This document shows, piece after piece, positions 1 to 7,503 of a stretch of 19,897 nt of DNA (position 1 is the first letter of the stretch; each line of letters begins with the position of its first letter). Origin of the DNA: JAJPJQ01 sp036522615 (GTDB taxonomy: Bacteria > Desulfobacterota > Binatia > UBA9968); NCBI GenBank assembly GCA_036522615.1, contig DATDFN010000347.1, forward strand, positions 1 to 19,897, in the 5' to 3' direction. Both the position numbers and the translations under genes were made by a program. The notes beneath the pieces were generated by a model. That model worked only from the letters and a program-made list of their open reading frames with translations, ran no database searches and was not told where the DNA came from.

Positions 1-846
1 GAAGATAACGCGGTCGGCGATTCCGAGTATGCGCGCGCGCTCTTGAAGCTCCTGCAAGACCTCGGCATTTTCTTCCACGCGTGCATCGACGCCGCCCGCG
101 AGAACGAGCGAGATACGCTCGTAAATATCCGGCGCGACGAGCGCTCGAAGCGCCAACATTGTATCGAGTGCGAGGCCGAGATTTTTGTAGCGCACGAAGC
201 GATTGAGCGAGAGCAGCACGATTTCGCCGCTCGGGCCAATGTCGTCCTCTCGCTCCGAGTAAGAGGCCGGATCGACCCCGGGATACAGCACTTCGGTCGC
301 GACATCACCGAGCGCAGGATAGGCTCTGCGGAATTGCGCGCCGGTGAAGCGGCTGTTGACGAGAATGCGGTCCGCGAGCCTGAGACCCATTGCTTCCAAA
401 CCGTCGAGCGGCGCGCGATACAGCCGGCGCGGCAAACTCAGCGTCTCGCCGATGCGGCGATCCGGATAATGGCAGTAGTAGAGGATTTTCGCGCGGCTGA
501 AGAGCCTTAGGGCCGGGATAGCGTGCGGAATGAGATCGCAGAAGACGAGGTCGAACCGCCCCCGCAGCGCAGCGCCGGCCGCGAGCGCCCACATGCGCGC
601 AACGTTGCACGGGATGCGGCCGCGCTGAAAGAGATGACCGGGGAACATCGTCGGGCAGACCCGCACGTCTAGCGTGCCGTCGCGCGCCTCCTCGAAGCTG
701 TGGCCCGGATCGTGGTGACCCACGAATAGCGTCACGCGGTGCCCGGCGCGCTGTAAAGCGCGCGCCGCGTCGATCACCAGGCGCTCGCCCCCGCCGATAC
801 CCAGGTCGCGATGGACGAACGCAACGGCGAGACCGGTCTCACTCAT
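1..846 (-). CDS. alg2-like: ALG2-like GDP-mannose:lipid-linked oligosaccharide mannosyltransferase (partial, C-terminus off the left edge)
   Basis: The frame is open from the ATG at 846 to the window edge, giving 282 residues. It is a GT-B fold, family 4 glycosyltransferase. The N-terminus reads FVHRDLGIGGGERLVIDAA, the glycine-rich acceptor loop of eukaryotic ALG2. Further along are FCDLIPHAIPALRLF, ILYYCHYPD, YRAPLDGLEAMGLRLADRIL, VNSRFTGAQF and LSLNRFVRYKNLGLALD, all of which line up segment by segment with yeast and human ALG2 as I know them. ALG2 adds the alpha-1,3 and then the alpha-1,6 mannose to Man-GlcNAc2-PP-dolichol on the cytosolic face. A polyprenyl acceptor is inferred here. The start codon overlaps the stop of the ALG1-like gene by 8 nt (ATGAGTGA), so the two are probably translationally coupled. 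The donor-binding C-terminal part, with the E-x7-E motif, lies outside the window. It could instead act on a related polymannose acceptor. Confidence 0.9.
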   Translation of the reverse strand, partial: MSETGLAVAFVHRDLGIGGGERLVIDAARALQRAGHRVTLFVGHHDPGHSFEEARDGTLDVRVCPTMFPGHLFQRGRIPCNVARMWALAAGAALRGRFDLVFCDLIPHAIPALRLFSRAKILYYCHYPDRRIGETLSLPRRLYRAPLDGLEAMGLRLADRILVNSRFTGAQFRRAYPALGDVATEVLYPGVDPASYSEREDDIGPSGEIVLLSLNRFVRYKNLGLALDTMLALRALVAPDIYERISLVLAGGVDARVEENAEVLQELQERARILGIADRVIF

Positions 847-2128
847 GTCGATTCAGACTGCGCCGCAAGGCCGGCCACGCGCACGCGCGCCATTCATCGT
901 CCCAGCGCGGCTCGTCGGACCGTGCGATGTTTCGCCGCAGCGACTCGAGCGCGTGGGCCGGCTCCGGAAAGTCCTTGAACAACTCCAAGAGCTGCTCCGC
1001 GAGCTCGGCGGCGTTTGAAAAAACCAGCCCGTTGTCGCCGTGGCGAAGCCGCTCGGCCAGGCACGGACCGTAATCGACGGCGAGCACCGGCAATCCGGAG
1101 CCGAGCATATCGGCCACCTTCATTGGCAAGTCGAGGCCGGAAGACGAGCGATGGAAGCATAGTCCCAGGTCGGCGCTGCGCAGCAGCAGAGGGTAATCTT
1201 CAGGCGCGAGCCAGGCGGTGCGGATCTGAATTCGCCGAAGCTGCATGGCGGCGATTTTCTCTTCGTAAAAACCCCTGAGGGCCCCGTCGCCGGTGATCAC
1301 GACGCGCAAGTCCGGAAAAGTTGAGCAAGCTTCCTGGCGCGCAACCGCCGCATCGACGCGCGAGAGCGCGTCGAGCAATAAATCGAAATCTTCGTCCGGC
1401 GTCCAGCTGGTCGATGTGACGAGCAGCGCCGGCCGATGCGTTGCGTTGTGGCCGTTTTTCGTGAAGAGATTTGCGATGGCAGGGCAAGTGCCTCTGAGCT
1501 CTTCGGAGCGCGGCGGAATGAAAGGCGCGGCCGGACGATCGTAAACGACCGCGACGCCGCGCAGCCCCCAGCCTTCCTGCAGTTCTTTCTGCATCGCGCG
1601 CGAGACGCATAGATGGCCGTCGGCGTGCTGGCCGAGCGTCCGCTCGTACCAGCGCGTCAGTCGCACGCGCCAGCTTTCCCGCGGCACCTTGAGCGCGAGA
1701 ACGGTGTAACCGAAATTATGCCAATCGACGACCAGACTCGCGGAACGGAGGCGCGCGCAGATAAGCATCACGCCCAGCGCGGGGATGCCGGGCGGATTTT
1801 GCAGCAGCATAACGTCGGGCCGCCTGACACCGAAAAGGAGCAGGCGGAAAAGCTTCATCGCCTGGAATGCAATCCTGATAAGCGAAACGACGCTGGGGAG
1901 CGAAGTTGCGAACCGCTCGAGCGCGCGTACCGGGCGTGGCGGCAGCAGGTGGCAGCGAATCTTGGGGTGGCGCGCGATGCTTTCCGGCAAATCGCTGCCC
2001 GCATACCCGACGAGATCCACCTCCGCGCCGAGATCGGCGAGCGAGCGCGCGTGATATTGCATGCGCGGGCTGCGCCCGAGATCGCCGAGGACGACGACCG
2101 TCGCGTTGATCCTGCCATTGCCGTTCAT
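839..2128 (-). CDS. alg1-like: ALG1-like beta-1,4-mannosyltransferase
   Basis: A 429-residue GT-B glycosyltransferase (GT33-type) with unusually strong similarity to eukaryotic ALG1, which adds the first mannose (beta-1,4) to GlcNAc2-PP-dolichol. Diagnostic segments are VVVLGDLGRSPRMQYHA (11-27), LLQNPPGIP (108-116), DWHNFGY (135-141), YDRPA (196-200), TSTSWTPDEDFDLLLDAL (238-255), ITGDGALR (278-285), EDYPLLLRSADLG (310-322) and SSSGLDLPMKVADMLG (328-343). The order and spacing match human and yeast ALG1. The N-terminal membrane anchor of the eukaryotic protein is missing: the Rossmann strand starts about 10 residues after the ATG. A hydrophobic stretch near 76-99 may bind the membrane instead. 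The gene diverges from the MurG-like gene across 63 bp and is coupled to the ALG2-like gene downstream. GDP-mannose as donor is inferred from the family. Confidence 0.93.
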   Translation of the reverse strand: MNGNGRINATVVVLGDLGRSPRMQYHARSLADLGAEVDLVGYAGSDLPESIARHPKIRCHLLPPRPVRALERFATSLPSVVSLIRIAFQAMKLFRLLLFGVRRPDVMLLQNPPGIPALGVMLICARLRSASLVVDWHNFGYTVLALKVPRESWRVRLTRWYERTLGQHADGHLCVSRAMQKELQEGWGLRGVAVVYDRPAAPFIPPRSEELRGTCPAIANLFTKNGHNATHRPALLVTSTSWTPDEDFDLLLDALSRVDAAVARQEACSTFPDLRVVITGDGALRGFYEEKIAAMQLRRIQIRTAWLAPEDYPLLLRSADLGLCFHRSSSGLDLPMKVADMLGSGLPVLAVDYGPCLAERLRHGDNGLVFSNAAELAEQLLELFKDFPEPAHALESLRRNIARSDEPRWDDEWRACAWPALRRSLNRHE

Positions 2129-2191
2129 GGTTCGATCACGGAGTATATGCTAAAGTCGACGGCCGCTTCCACCTTCGTCGCCTGAGATTCT

Positions 2192-3271
2192 ATGAAAAGA
2201 CGCGTCGCGATCGTGTGCGGAGGAACAGCCGGCCATATCCATCCGGCGCTCGCTGTCGCGGACGCATACCGCGAAGTTTCCCCGGAAACGGAAATTCTCT
2301 TTATCGGCACACCCACCGGCCTCGAATCGACATTGGTCCCGGCACGCGGCTATCGTCTCGAACTGATTCCCGGCGATCCTCTAGCCCGCGAGCCTCTCGT
2401 CGACAAGCTCCGCGCGCTCGCGCGTCTCACGGCCGGAATCGTCGCCGCGCGGCGGCTGCTCGTCAAAAATAAAATCGAGATCGTAATCGGTTTCGGCGGT
2501 TACGCAACCGCCGGCGCGATCGTCGCCGCGCGCAGCCTCGGATTGAAAATCGCGATGCATGAGGCGAACGTCGAGCTCGGCATGACCAACCGGTGGCTCG
2601 CCCGTCTTGCCGACCGCGTCTATTTCGCCTTTGATCGCACCGCCGCGGGTTTTCCCGAGTCGCGCGCGCTCGTCACGGGCAATCCCGTGCGCCGCGAGAT
2701 CGTCGGGCTGGCGCAAAAAATCGGCGCGCGCTCCACCCCTTCCCATCCCACGGTCCGGTTTTTCGTGACCGGCGGCTCCGGCGGATCGAATTTTCTCAAT
2801 CGGGAAACACCGGCTTTGTTGAGCGAAGTTGCGTCCTGCGGAGTTAGACCCGAAGCTCTCCACCAGGCCGGAGCCTTTCCGCTGGCGCCGATTCGCGCCG
2901 CGTACGACCGCTGCGGCGTGACGGCTTCCGTGACCGACTATATAAAGGATATGGAAAGCGCCTACGACTGGGCCGACTTCGTCGTCACCTCGGCCGGTTC
3001 GCAGACGCTAACAGAACTTGCGATCTGCGGCCTGCCGTTTCTCGCCGTGCCGCTGTCGAGCGCCGCAGCGGGCCATCAGGTCGCGAATGCGGAGGCGTGC
3101 GCCGAAGCCTGCGCCGCTCTCTGGACGGCGGAGAATGGCTGGGATGCCGCCCGGCTCGCGCGGGAAATCATCGCCAAGATGCGGAGCGAGCGCCCGCGGC
3201 CCGATTCGGCGGCGCTCGACGCCGCCGCTAAAATCGTCGCCGACTGCGAGCGGCTAATAGGCGGCGATTGA
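2192..3271 (+). CDS. MurG-like UDP-GlcNAc transferase, candidate single-chain Alg13/Alg14 equivalent
   Basis: 359 residues with both MurG halves. The N-terminal acceptor domain has the G-loop GGTAGHIHPALAVA (10-23), FGGYAT (101-106) and HEANVELGMTNR (123-134); GNPVRREI (163-170) closes it. The donor domain has TGGSGGSNFLN (193-203), YIKDMESAYDWAD (250-262) and SAGSQTLTELAICGLP (267-282), then GHQVANA (294-300). In peptidoglycan synthesis MurG adds GlcNAc to lipid I. Eukaryotic Alg14 and Alg13 are the split version that adds the second GlcNAc to GlcNAc-PP-dolichol. No murC, ftsW or other dcw gene is nearby, while ALG1-, ALG2-, GPT- and STT3-type genes are, so I infer the second role. The HEQN motif of typical MurG is HEAN here. 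The stop lies 5 bp from the convergent STT3 stop. No strong Shine-Dalgarno site is seen. A true MurG remains possible. Confidence 0.82.
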   Translation: MKRRVAIVCGGTAGHIHPALAVADAYREVSPETEILFIGTPTGLESTLVPARGYRLELIPGDPLAREPLVDKLRALARLTAGIVAARRLLVKNKIEIVIGFGGYATAGAIVAARSLGLKIAMHEANVELGMTNRWLARLADRVYFAFDRTAAGFPESRALVTGNPVRREIVGLAQKIGARSTPSHPTVRFFVTGGSGGSNFLNRETPALLSEVASCGVRPEALHQAGAFPLAPIRAAYDRCGVTASVTDYIKDMESAYDWADFVVTSAGSQTLTELAICGLPFLAVPLSSAAAGHQVANAEACAEACAALWTAENGWDAARLAREIIAKMRSERPRPDSAALDAAAKIVADCERLIGGD

Positions 3272-3276
3272 GCGCG

Positions 3277-6063
3277 TCATTCCCGCCAATCGATATGGAA
3301 CGTCGCGACTTCCTCGCCGAGCAGCGTGCTGCGCCGCGAAAGACTCTTGAATATTTTACTGTAGCGGTCTCCGAGGTAGAACAAGCGAACGAGCGTCGAG
3401 CGCACGAGCAGCGGGCTGCCGACTAAAATGCGCCGCGCCTCCACGTCGAGCAGCACGCCGACGTCCGGGAAAGTCGCGGCGGGCTCGAGCACCTCCTGCA
3501 ATCCCTGACTTCCCGCGACAACCAGCGCCGCAATCGCTCCTTCGCGGCGATCGTCTCGCAATCGCGCCTTTTTGGGCGCTGCGCGATCGTAGGCGAAATA
3601 CACATAGCCGCCGCCGGCCGTGTTCGTAATCGTGATGCGGCAGTTTATCGCGCCGGCGGCTTCACCGCACGGAATCCATTCGGTCGGGATCAGACGCTGC
3701 GGCGGCGCGATAAAATCGTCGATTTCCGGCTGTGATTGGAGTCCGGCGACCGCGTCGTAAAGGACCTTGCTGTCGGCGGGGCGATAACCCAGACGCTTGA
3801 GGTCTTCGAGAGCGTCGGACTCGGTAAGCAGCCGGGTCCGTTTGGCGAGATAGGCGCGCCGGACATCCCACGAGCCGAGCGTCATCCACCACTCGGCCTT
3901 CCTGATCATCTCCTTGCTAATCACGAGGAAGGATTCCGCCGGCGCACAGTGCGTCGAAGCGAGAATATTCGCGCGCCGCTCGGCGTTGAAGCCTCGATCG
4001 GCGAGGTAGCGTTCGGCGTCGGCCCGATCGAGCCTCACCAGATCCGTCAAAAATCCATAGGCGCGGTAATCGTTCAAGCCCATCGCCGCGAGTTTGCCGA
4101 AAGCGCCGTAACGCCCTTCCGGCAGCGGCGTCGTGTCGGAGCCGCAGTTCAGCATGCGCAGTATGCCGCGGCTTTCTTGATCGCTGGATGCGATGAACGC
4201 TTTCGCGAGCCAGTGCGGTACGTGCGTCGCCAGCGAGCCGCCGTCGCTGCTCACCTTTCTTTCCGCGGCGTATTTTACCCAGTAGCCGTAGTCCCACCAC
4301 GTGTTGACGATCGCGTCCGCCGCGGAATGACTCCGAATCGCCACGAGGCTGTCCCACCACGCGTCGTTCACCGCCGGGTAATAGCTTGCGACCGTCGCGT
4401 AACCGCGCTGGAGCGGATAGAGCACGATGGCCAGCGCGATCGCGCCGCTCGCGACGCTCGCAAGCGCTCGATTCGATGCCAACCAGTTGATGCCGCTTTG
4501 AAGGAGTTCGCGCACACGGCCGGCGAGTGCACCCAAGGCAAAGCCGAACGGAACGGCGAAAATGATTAAAAAACGAACGCCGCCGAAGACCTGATAGAGC
4601 GATGCGAAAAACCAGACGAGCACGAGCAAGGCCACAGGGTCGTTGGTCTCATCAGGCTCGTTTTTCCACGCGCGGTACAAAAGCTCGGCGGCAAACGGCG
4701 CCGCAAAAGCAGCGATGAAGGTCGTTTTCCAAGCCGCGTCGTAGCCGAGCCAAACATAGCGCGCTGCGAAGAGAGCCAGCGTCCAGACGATTATCAGGAT
4801 GTGGCGCTTTTCAAGCCGCTTTTGCGGCAGGATAAGGCACAAGAGGCCGAGCCATCCCGCGAAGAGCACTATCGTGCCGCCCATGAACATCGCGAGATCG
4901 CTCGCAAGCGGCCGGCTCAGCTCGGAAACGGTGCTGTAAGCCACCGGCCACCATGCAGTCGCCCGCGCCGCGCCGCGCGCCGGGCCGAGGAGCGCAGAGA
5001 AGTTGAACGGGAGAAAAAACGGCGCGCCGGCGAGCCAGGTAAAGACGCCGGAAGAAAGATAGTAAAATCCAGCGACGCCTGCGAGCCGGCGAACGTCGGC
5101 CCCCGTTGCCGCCCGCCGCAATCCCTCCCGGCCGAGGCGCCGGACGAACGTGAGGATCAAGCAAGCCAGAGCCGCGGCTATGACCACCAGGAAAGTAAAA
5201 ATCCAGCCGCGCCACACCGCTGCATACAAGCCCGTCGTCAGCCCCGCGAGAGCGGCGTAGCCAAATGCCTTGGTTTTCGTCTGCGCAGTCAAGCCCGCGC
5301 TGATCGCGCCGGCGATGAAAAGGGGCATGACGACGTTCCACACGTCGTTGTCGCTGCCGACGCTGCGGAGGAGAAACGCGGGATCGAGCGAGATCATCAG
5401 CGCGGCGACGCCGCCGCCGATATTGCCGCCGAGCCGCCGCCCGATAAAAAAGGCCGGCAGCACGCCCAGCGCGCCCACGATCACGGGAACCAAAAACGCG
5501 CTCGCCGCCAGCGGATAGCCCGGATGAAAGAACGTCGCGACCCGGTGCACGCCGATGATCGCGGCGATATGCAGGGAGCGGTTGTAGATCATCCGGTAGC
5601 CCACCGGCGCGTCCCCGTAAGTATCGCGGCATTCGCCCGCGACAATCACGTCGCACGTGGTGCCGTGCCGCAGATAGTTGCGGGCGTTTCTCAACCACAC
5701 GTAGCTGTCGTAATCGCCGAGGTAAGCGTAGCTTCGGCCGTCTTTTCCGACAAAGCTCAACTGGCTTTTGATCTCCGCCGCGAGCTTGGCCCGCGCGGCG
5801 GCGATCTCGGGGCCGCCGCTTTTCAACCGCTCGCGAGCGGCGGCGGCGACCGCGTCGCGCCAGCGGTCGGCCGGCTCGCGGCGCATGATATCGGGCGCGA
5901 CCTGCTCGCGCAGCTGGCGCTCGAGGATGCTTTCGGCGAGCGGACCGGCTGCGGGCAGCGACCAGGGAAGCAGGCGGATCCAAACGACGACCGCGACGCA
6001 GGCGAGCACGAAGAAAGCCGACGAGACTCGATCGGCGGAAAAACGAGGAGGAAAAAAGCGCAT
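3277..6063 (-). CDS. stt3-like: STT3-family oligosaccharyltransferase (PglB/AglB/STT3)
   Basis: A 928-residue GT66 enzyme that would transfer a lipid-linked oligosaccharide to asparagine on the periplasmic side. After a first membrane helix (about 14-33) there is a charged helical insert (45-100). The first metal-binding motif follows in GDYDSYVWLRNAR (116-128), and the second acidic site is SDNDVW (237-242). A TVSE motif (378-381) stands in the TIxE/SVSE position of external loop 5. R497 in GGVRFLI fits the conserved arginine that recognises the lipid or sequon. The WWDYGYW signature (589-595) opens a soluble C-terminal domain of about 370 residues. Ten or more hydrophobic segments lie between. 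At this length it is larger than Campylobacter PglB (about 713 residues) and closer to archaeal AglB. The gene is divergent from the GPT-type gene and convergent with the MurG-like gene. ATG start, with a weak ribosome site. Confidence 0.96.
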   Translation of the reverse strand: MRFFPPRFSADRVSSAFFVLACVAVVVWIRLLPWSLPAAGPLAESILERQLREQVAPDIMRREPADRWRDAVAAAARERLKSGGPEIAAARAKLAAEIKSQLSFVGKDGRSYAYLGDYDSYVWLRNARNYLRHGTTCDVIVAGECRDTYGDAPVGYRMIYNRSLHIAAIIGVHRVATFFHPGYPLAASAFLVPVIVGALGVLPAFFIGRRLGGNIGGGVAALMISLDPAFLLRSVGSDNDVWNVVMPLFIAGAISAGLTAQTKTKAFGYAALAGLTTGLYAAVWRGWIFTFLVVIAAALACLILTFVRRLGREGLRRAATGADVRRLAGVAGFYYLSSGVFTWLAGAPFFLPFNFSALLGPARGAARATAWWPVAYSTVSELSRPLASDLAMFMGGTIVLFAGWLGLLCLILPQKRLEKRHILIIVWTLALFAARYVWLGYDAAWKTTFIAAFAAPFAAELLYRAWKNEPDETNDPVALLVLVWFFASLYQVFGGVRFLIIFAVPFGFALGALAGRVRELLQSGINWLASNRALASVASGAIALAIVLYPLQRGYATVASYYPAVNDAWWDSLVAIRSHSAADAIVNTWWDYGYWVKYAAERKVSSDGGSLATHVPHWLAKAFIASSDQESRGILRMLNCGSDTTPLPEGRYGAFGKLAAMGLNDYRAYGFLTDLVRLDRADAERYLADRGFNAERRANILASTHCAPAESFLVISKEMIRKAEWWMTLGSWDVRRAYLAKRTRLLTESDALEDLKRLGYRPADSKVLYDAVAGLQSQPEIDDFIAPPQRLIPTEWIPCGEAAGAINCRITITNTAGGGYVYFAYDRAAPKKARLRDDRREGAIAALVVAGSQGLQEVLEPAATFPDVGVLLDVEARRILVGSPLLVRSTLVRLFYLGDRYSKIFKSLSRRSTLLGEEVATFHIDWRE

Positions 6064-6100
6064 CGGACGAAAACGCGCGCAGGTCGAAAATTAAGCCCGA

Positions 6101-6129
6101 ACTATAGCGGGAAGCGGAAAGGCCTTCAA
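6101..6129 (-). promoter_or_regulatory. Predicted sigma-70 promoter for the STT3 gene
   Basis: On the minus strand TTGAAG (6129-6124) and TATAGT (6106-6101) are separated by 17 bp, 37 bp upstream of the STT3 ATG at 6063. The -35 matches consensus at four of six positions and the -10 at five of six. It lies in the 176-bp divergent gap between the STT3 and GPT-type genes. Found by eye, not tested. Confidence 0.45.
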
Positions 6130-6239
6130 TCGCTTGACGATTAAATTTTGTTCTTGCGCTTCGCGGCCAACTCTTTTACGGTGGAGAAGCCGCATTTTGG
6201 GTCCGCGAGAGTTCGCTTCGAGAAGCGTTCGGCCAGCCG

Positions 6240-7319
6240 GTGGAATTCTTTCTACCATCCTACTGGCTCCTCTTTGGAGCTGCAGCCGCTTTGAGCTTGA
6301 TTATCACGCCGGCCGTGCGGAGTCTTGCGCGCCGGGCAGCGGTCGCAGAACTGAGCGCGCAGCGGCCGCAAGCCGGCCCGATTCCCACCCTCGGCGGCCT
6401 CGCCGTGCTCGCCGCGCTCGCCGGTTCGCTGGCTTTTATCGCAGCCGCCCGACCGGGCCTGGGCGACATGATTCTCGCCGCGCTGCTGAGCTGGCGCTGG
6501 TCCATCGGCGGCGTCGTTCTGATGGCCGCGCTGGGCCTCCTCGACGATGTCTGCAAACTCCGCCCGGCAACGAAGCTGACGTTTCAAACGATCGCGGCGC
6601 TGCTCGTCGTCGCCGACGGCCACGGCATCGGACGCGTGATCGATCCCTTTACCGGCGCGACTTTATACCTCGGGTGGCTGGCTGCGCCGATCACGCTGTT
6701 ATGGATCATCGGCATGACGAACGCGTTCAATCTGATCGACGGGCTCGACGGACTCGCGGCGGGCGTGGGTCTCATCGCGGCGCTCACGCTCGCCGCGCTC
6801 GCCGCCGCCGCCGGGCGCCCGGAAATCGCCCTGATCGCCCTCGCTCTCGCCGGCGCGCTGCTCGGGTTCCTTTTCTACAACTTCTACCCCGCGTCGATCT
6901 TCATGGGGGACTCAGGCAGCATGTTCGTGGGCTATGTGCTCGCCGCCCTGTATGTGCGCGGGGCGCAGCAGGCGGAGGGCGTGCCGGTCCTCACGCCGAT
7001 ATTGGCGCTCGCGTTCCCGGTTGCCGACGCGATGCTTGCGATCATCCGCCGCGGCTTCGGGCAGGCGAACGGCCAAGCGAACGGTCGCGACCTCTCCAAG
7101 CGTTTCATGGCGATTTTTCGCCGCGACCATGAGCATATCCACCACCGGCTGATGTCCGCCGGACTAACGGAGAAGCACGCCGTGCTTGTGCTTTACGCGG
7201 TATCGGTCGTGTCGGCGCTTGTCGCCGTACTGACCTTTCACTCGCACGGCGTGCGCCTGGCCGCGACGATAGCGGTGATTTCGAGCGCGATTTATTTCGG
7301 GTTCCGCAGTTCGCGCTGA
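6240..7319 (+). CDS. Polyprenyl-phosphate GlcNAc-1-phosphate transferase, WecA/TagO type
   Basis: 359 residues, polytopic, family MraY/WecA/GPT. It would transfer a sugar phosphate (most likely GlcNAc-1-P from UDP-GlcNAc) to undecaprenyl phosphate, the first step of lipid-linked glycan assembly. Key motifs are IPTLGGLAV (48-56), LGLLDDVCKL (98-107) with the Asp pair, NAFNLIDGLDGLA (161-173) with the catalytic aspartate, FMGDSGSMFVG (221-231) and DHEHIHHRL (296-304). The HIHH form marks bacterial WecA/TagO rather than eukaryotic Alg7 or MraY. The start is GTG at 6240; the first helix begins right after it and no better upstream start is visible. The Shine-Dalgarno site is poor. It faces away from the STT3 gene. 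By position it supplies the Alg7 step of the locus, so the pathway mixes a bacterial initiator with eukaryote-like mannosyltransferases. A role in O-antigen or teichoic-type glycans is the alternative. Confidence 0.88.
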   Translation: MEFFLPSYWLLFGAAAALSLIITPAVRSLARRAAVAELSAQRPQAGPIPTLGGLAVLAALAGSLAFIAAARPGLGDMILAALLSWRWSIGGVVLMAALGLLDDVCKLRPATKLTFQTIAALLVVADGHGIGRVIDPFTGATLYLGWLAAPITLLWIIGMTNAFNLIDGLDGLAAGVGLIAALTLAALAAAAGRPEIALIALALAGALLGFLFYNFYPASIFMGDSGSMFVGYVLAALYVRGAQQAEGVPVLTPILALAFPVADAMLAIIRRGFGQANGQANGRDLSKRFMAIFRRDHEHIHHRLMSAGLTEKHAVLVLYAVSVVSALVAVLTFHSHGVRLAATIAVISSAIYFGFRSSR

Positions 7320-7358
7320 ACCCGATCGGCAGGCGGGAAGATTTAGGAAGAAAATGGT

Positions 7359-7390
7359 GGAGGCGGTGTCACAGCGTAAAGAACCGCTCC
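7359..7390. terminator. Possible hairpin between convergent genes
   Basis: GGAG-G-CGGT (7359-7367) pairs with ACCGCTCC (7383-7390), leaving one bulged G and a 15-nt loop. It lies 40 bp after the GPT-type stop and before the convergent binding-protein gene. There is no good T-run, so an intrinsic terminator is only a weak suggestion. Confidence 0.2.
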
Positions 7391-7503
7391 TAACCTACTC
7401 GTTTCAACTAACCTAACTTATACAATCTAAAATGTCGGTCACAGGTGGGGACTATATATCCTCTTTGGATAACTTTACAGCTTTAGGTAAACTTGACTGT
7501 TCA

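Noticed and set aside
2129..2191. Divergent promoters between the ALG1-like and MurG-like genes
   Set aside because: A TATACT sequence exists on the minus strand, but no -35 at proper spacing could be found, so I did not annotate it.
3736..4569. Plus-strand open frame of 277 codons inside the STT3 region
   Set aside because: Antisense shadow with no recognisable motif and no ribosome site.
4801..6144. Plus-strand open frame of 447 codons opposite the STT3 gene
   Set aside because: It is antisense to a well-supported STT3 coding region. Its composition (Arg, Ala, Glu-rich, no domain) is typical of a GC-rich shadow frame.
7442..7460. GGGGACTATATATCC as a third DosR-like box
   Set aside because: Only the left half fits; the right half mismatches at several places and it lies between two convergent gene ends, not at a promoter.
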